Part shown: positions 23,369 through 24,974 of the stretch, piece by piece
Position numbering within the stretch: the stretch's first letter is position 1
Layout of the letters: each line of letters opens with the position of its first letter
From: UBA6016 sp041915365
Lineage (GTDB): Bacteria; Campylobacterota; Campylobacteria; Campylobacterales; UBA6016
Length of the DNA: 24,974 bases
Direction: 5' to 3'
Assembly: GCA_041915365.1 (NCBI GenBank)
Contig: JAYSBP010000020.1
Span: forward strand, 1 to 24,974
Notes under the pieces: generated by a model
Seen by the model: the letters and a program-made list of their open reading frames with translations, nothing else
What the model was told of the DNA's origin: nothing
Database searches by the model: none
Position numbers and translations under genes: made by a program

Positions 23369-23919
23369 AAAAAATAGTCATACTCTTTAGCGGACGTGGC
23401 TCAAATATGAAAAGCATAATAGAAAAACTGCACGGCAAAGACATTGAAGTGGTTGCCGCAATAACAAATAACAAGGATGCGGGCGGAATAGAGGTCGCTA
23501 AAAACTTAGGAATTCATGTAGACATATTGCCGCATACGGAGTTTGGCTCAAGAGAGGAGTTTGACTCGGCGCTTGTAGCAAAAATAAATAGCTATAAGCC
23601 TGATTTAACGGTACTGGCTGGATTTATGCGTATCTTAACGCCCGTTTTTACGGATACCGTCAAGGCTATCAATATCCACCCATCACTCCTTCCGCTATTT
23701 AAAGGCAAAGACGGGATAAAAGAGAGCTTTCTTAGCGGAATGGACAGAGGCGGGGTGAGCGTGCATTTTGTAACTAGCGAAATGGATGGCGGCGAGATTA
23801 TTTTGCAAGAGGGCGTGCCTATAGCAAAAAATGATACGCTAGATAGCTTTACGCAAAAAGTTCATAGTTTGGAGCACGAGCTATACCCAAAAGCTATTTT
23901 GAAAGTGTTAGTTACTTAA
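23359..23919 (+). CDS. purN: Phosphoribosylglycinamide formyltransferase
   Basis: A 186-residue folate-dependent GAR transformylase that transfers formyl from 10-formyl-tetrahydrofolate in de novo purine synthesis. The N-terminal IVILFSGRGSNM binds phosphoribosyl, and the catalytic residues are N105 and H107 in INIHPSLLP and D143 in EMDGGEIILQ, matching N106, H108 and D144 of E. coli. VLAGFMRILTP is also conserved. The start overlaps the end of the NAD(P)HX gene by 10 bp. The 3' end overlaps the convergent OmpA lipoprotein gene by 8 bp. Confidence 0.96.
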   Translation: MALKKIVILFSGRGSNMKSIIEKLHGKDIEVVAAITNNKDAGGIEVAKNLGIHVDILPHTEFGSREEFDSALVAKINSYKPDLTVLAGFMRILTPVFTDTVKAINIHPSLLPLFKGKDGIKESFLSGMDRGGVSVHFVTSEMDGGEIILQEGVPIAKNDTLDSFTQKVHSLEHELYPKAILKVLVT

Positions 23920-24511
23920 CAACAACCTCAACACGCCTGTTTTTTGCACTGTATCCACCGTGCGCCGTTTTGACTAGCGGACTTGAGTCCCCATAATAAA
24001 GAACCTCTATAATGTCTTTTGGCACTCCGTGTTTTATCAGGTATTTTGCGACAGACTCAGCTCTTTTCATAGATAAGTTCATATTGTATTCTTTTTCGCC
24101 GGAGCTATCGGTATGTCCGGCGCACACTACAAGATTTGCTTTTTTTGACAAAATATCTTTTACGGCTTCGCTTAGCGCCTTAACACCATCATCATTAAGC
24201 TCGGCAGACTCGGAGCCAAAAAACACGGTATAAGAAGACGGCTTTGAAGGCATTGCCAAGATGGTATCTTTGTATTTTTCCATCACCGCTTTTTGATCTG
24301 AAATCTGACTTGACGCACTGCCGTCTTTTGCGACCTCAAGCGTCTCCCACGCTTTATCTATCGTTACGTTTTTGCCGCTTTTGTCTACAAAGGCAATTTT
24401 TCCTACTTTGCCGCCCTCTTCCGGGAGCAGAGTCACCTTTGTTTTGTCGGCACAACCCACCGCAAACAATAAAACAAGCGGTATTGCAAACCATAAACGA
24501 ACCCTCATCAT
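23912..24511 (-). CDS. OmpA-family lipoprotein
   Basis: A 199-residue envelope protein. The N-terminus has an Arg pair, a hydrophobic core and lipobox AVGC with lipidated C20, so it is a predicted lipoprotein; the residue after Cys is Ala, not Asp, consistent with outer-membrane sorting. Residues about 90-199 are an OmpA_C peptidoglycan-binding domain, with GHTDSSGEKEYNMNLSMKRA and KNRRVEVVV. Residues 21-90 are not recognisable. It overlaps the upstream FecR-domain gene by 4 bp (ATGA); a second in-frame ATG follows immediately (24508). It probably anchors to the cell wall and acts with the FecR-domain partner. Confidence 0.92.
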   Translation of the reverse strand: MMRVRLWFAIPLVLLFAVGCADKTKVTLLPEEGGKVGKIAFVDKSGKNVTIDKAWETLEVAKDGSASSQISDQKAVMEKYKDTILAMPSKPSSYTVFFGSESAELNDDGVKALSEAVKDILSKKANLVVCAGHTDSSGEKEYNMNLSMKRAESVAKYLIKHGVPKDIIEVLYYGDSSPLVKTAHGGYSAKNRRVEVVVK

Positions 24512-24939
24512 TCAGCCTCTACAACAAAATAAGTCCCACGGATACCTATTGTAGCTGTCTTTGACTCCACCTTCATAGACTCTGGATTCATCTTTGCGAT
24601 AAGCCCGGTCATACAAGCTATCGTCCCTTTGCCTATTTTGCCGACAAAGCTACCTTTTTTGTCCCCTGGCTTGAACATATACTCTTTGACGGTAAATTCG
24701 GCGTTTTGACCGACCGATACAAGCGTATCATCGCTAAAGATAAGGCCTGCAGAAGCGTTTTGCCCTGTTTTTATCATATCACTTTCAAAAAACTTTTCGC
24801 CGACTTTCGGTACTGTCGGTGTTTTGCCATTTTTTATTATCTTGACGTCGCCGTGCACGCTTTTGAATATCCCTGCCGCCTCGGATGCAAACAAAACACA
24901 CACAAAAGAGCTAACAATCAAAAATGCCAACGCTTTCAT
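24508..24939 (-). CDS. Secreted FecR-domain protein
   Basis: A 143-residue protein with a signal peptide (hydrophobic segment to about residue 20, likely cleavage after FAS or EAAG) followed by a FecR-like domain, seen in GIFKSVHGDVKII, GEKFFESDMIKTGQNASAGLIFSDDTLVSVG (about 47-77) and the closing ATIGIRGTYFVVE. It is a stand-alone periplasmic domain, not the transmembrane FecR anti-sigma factor: no cytoplasmic region and no sigma factor gene beside it. Two ATGs are adjacent; the second (24939) lies 6 nt from GGAGG, whereas the first (24942) lies only 3 nt away, so the second is preferred. It is followed by an OmpA lipoprotein with a 4-bp overlap. Confidence 0.88.
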   Translation of the reverse strand: MKALAFLIVSSFVCVLFASEAAGIFKSVHGDVKIIKNGKTPTVPKVGEKFFESDMIKTGQNASAGLIFSDDTLVSVGQNAEFTVKEYMFKPGDKKGSFVGKIGKGTIACMTGLIAKMNPESMKVESKTATIGIRGTYFVVEAE

Positions 24940-24967
24940 CATGCACCTCCAAAAGTTTATTAGACGA

Positions 24968-24973
24968 ATTATA
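24968..24973 (-). promoter_or_regulatory. Candidate -10 box for the FecR/OmpA pair
   Basis: A perfect TATAAT on the minus strand, 26-29 bases upstream of the start codons, would give a leader of about 20 nt. Any -35 lies beyond the window edge. Confidence 0.45.
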
Positions 24974-24974
24974 A

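Noticed and set aside
1..24974. CRISPR array, insertion sequence, prophage or toxin-antitoxin pair
   Set aside because: No regularly spaced long repeats, transposase, integrase or phage motifs were found; the short candidate frames are all shadows of larger genes.

Overview
The window reads as chromosomal, mostly housekeeping DNA from a Campylobacterota (epsilonproteobacterial) organism. The evidence is the tig-clpP-def cluster divergent from folE-fliI, the ribH-nusB-pyrF and pdxJ-pdxA gene orders, ilvB-ilvH-lpxD, a futalosine-pathway mqnE, and a histidine kinase H-box reading SNIAHQWRQPLN. The DNA is moderately AT-rich with many AGA and ATA codons. A large PAS-type sensor kinase, a YeiH/YeiE-like pair and a FecR/OmpA pair favour a free-living, sulfur- or redox-flexible member (Sulfurimonas/Sulfurovum/Sulfurospirillum-like) over a host-restricted one, but the genus is not resolved.

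Layout: (1) 1-97, non-coding, with a 10-bp motif repeated three times beside the 3' end of a tRNA-Ser(GCU) gene (98-189, minus). (2) 257-3452, minus: a three-PAS sensor histidine kinase overlapping a stand-alone receiver protein. (3) 3571-6993, minus: pdxJ-pdxA (PLP synthesis), a 59-nt hairpin-forming spacer, then ribH-nusB-pyrF with one-base overlaps. (4) 7084-11124, plus: short Ppx/GppA phosphatase, ilvB, ilvH, lpxD. (5) 11127-16116, minus: tig-clpP-degenerate GGDEF gene-def-comM, a protein-maturation operon. (6) 16252-19958, plus: folE-fliI-DUF455 ferritin-like gene-mqnE, all overlapping. (7) 19955-20977, minus: YeiH-family transporter, divergent from 21088-23919, plus: YeiE-like LysR regulator, NAD(P)HX epimerase/dehydratase, purN. 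(8) 23912-24942, minus: secreted FecR-domain protein and OmpA-family lipoprotein, cut by the window edge upstream.

The genome is very compact. Most co-directional neighbours overlap or lie within about 10 nt, and the three convergent junctions (lpxD/comM, mqnE/yeiH, purN/OmpA lipoprotein) have a 2-bp gap or overlapping stops, so transcripts should run into each other. No stretch above 300 bases lacks a gene, and I see no CRISPR array, insertion sequence or phage gene. I did not find a clear new multi-gene system. The most unusual points are a GGDEF domain that has lost its catalytic motif but keeps an RxxD inhibitory-site motif inside a protein-maturation operon, a long imperfect hairpin upstream of ribH, mirror-image divergent promoters at yeiH/lysR, and motif repeats next to the tRNA 3' end.
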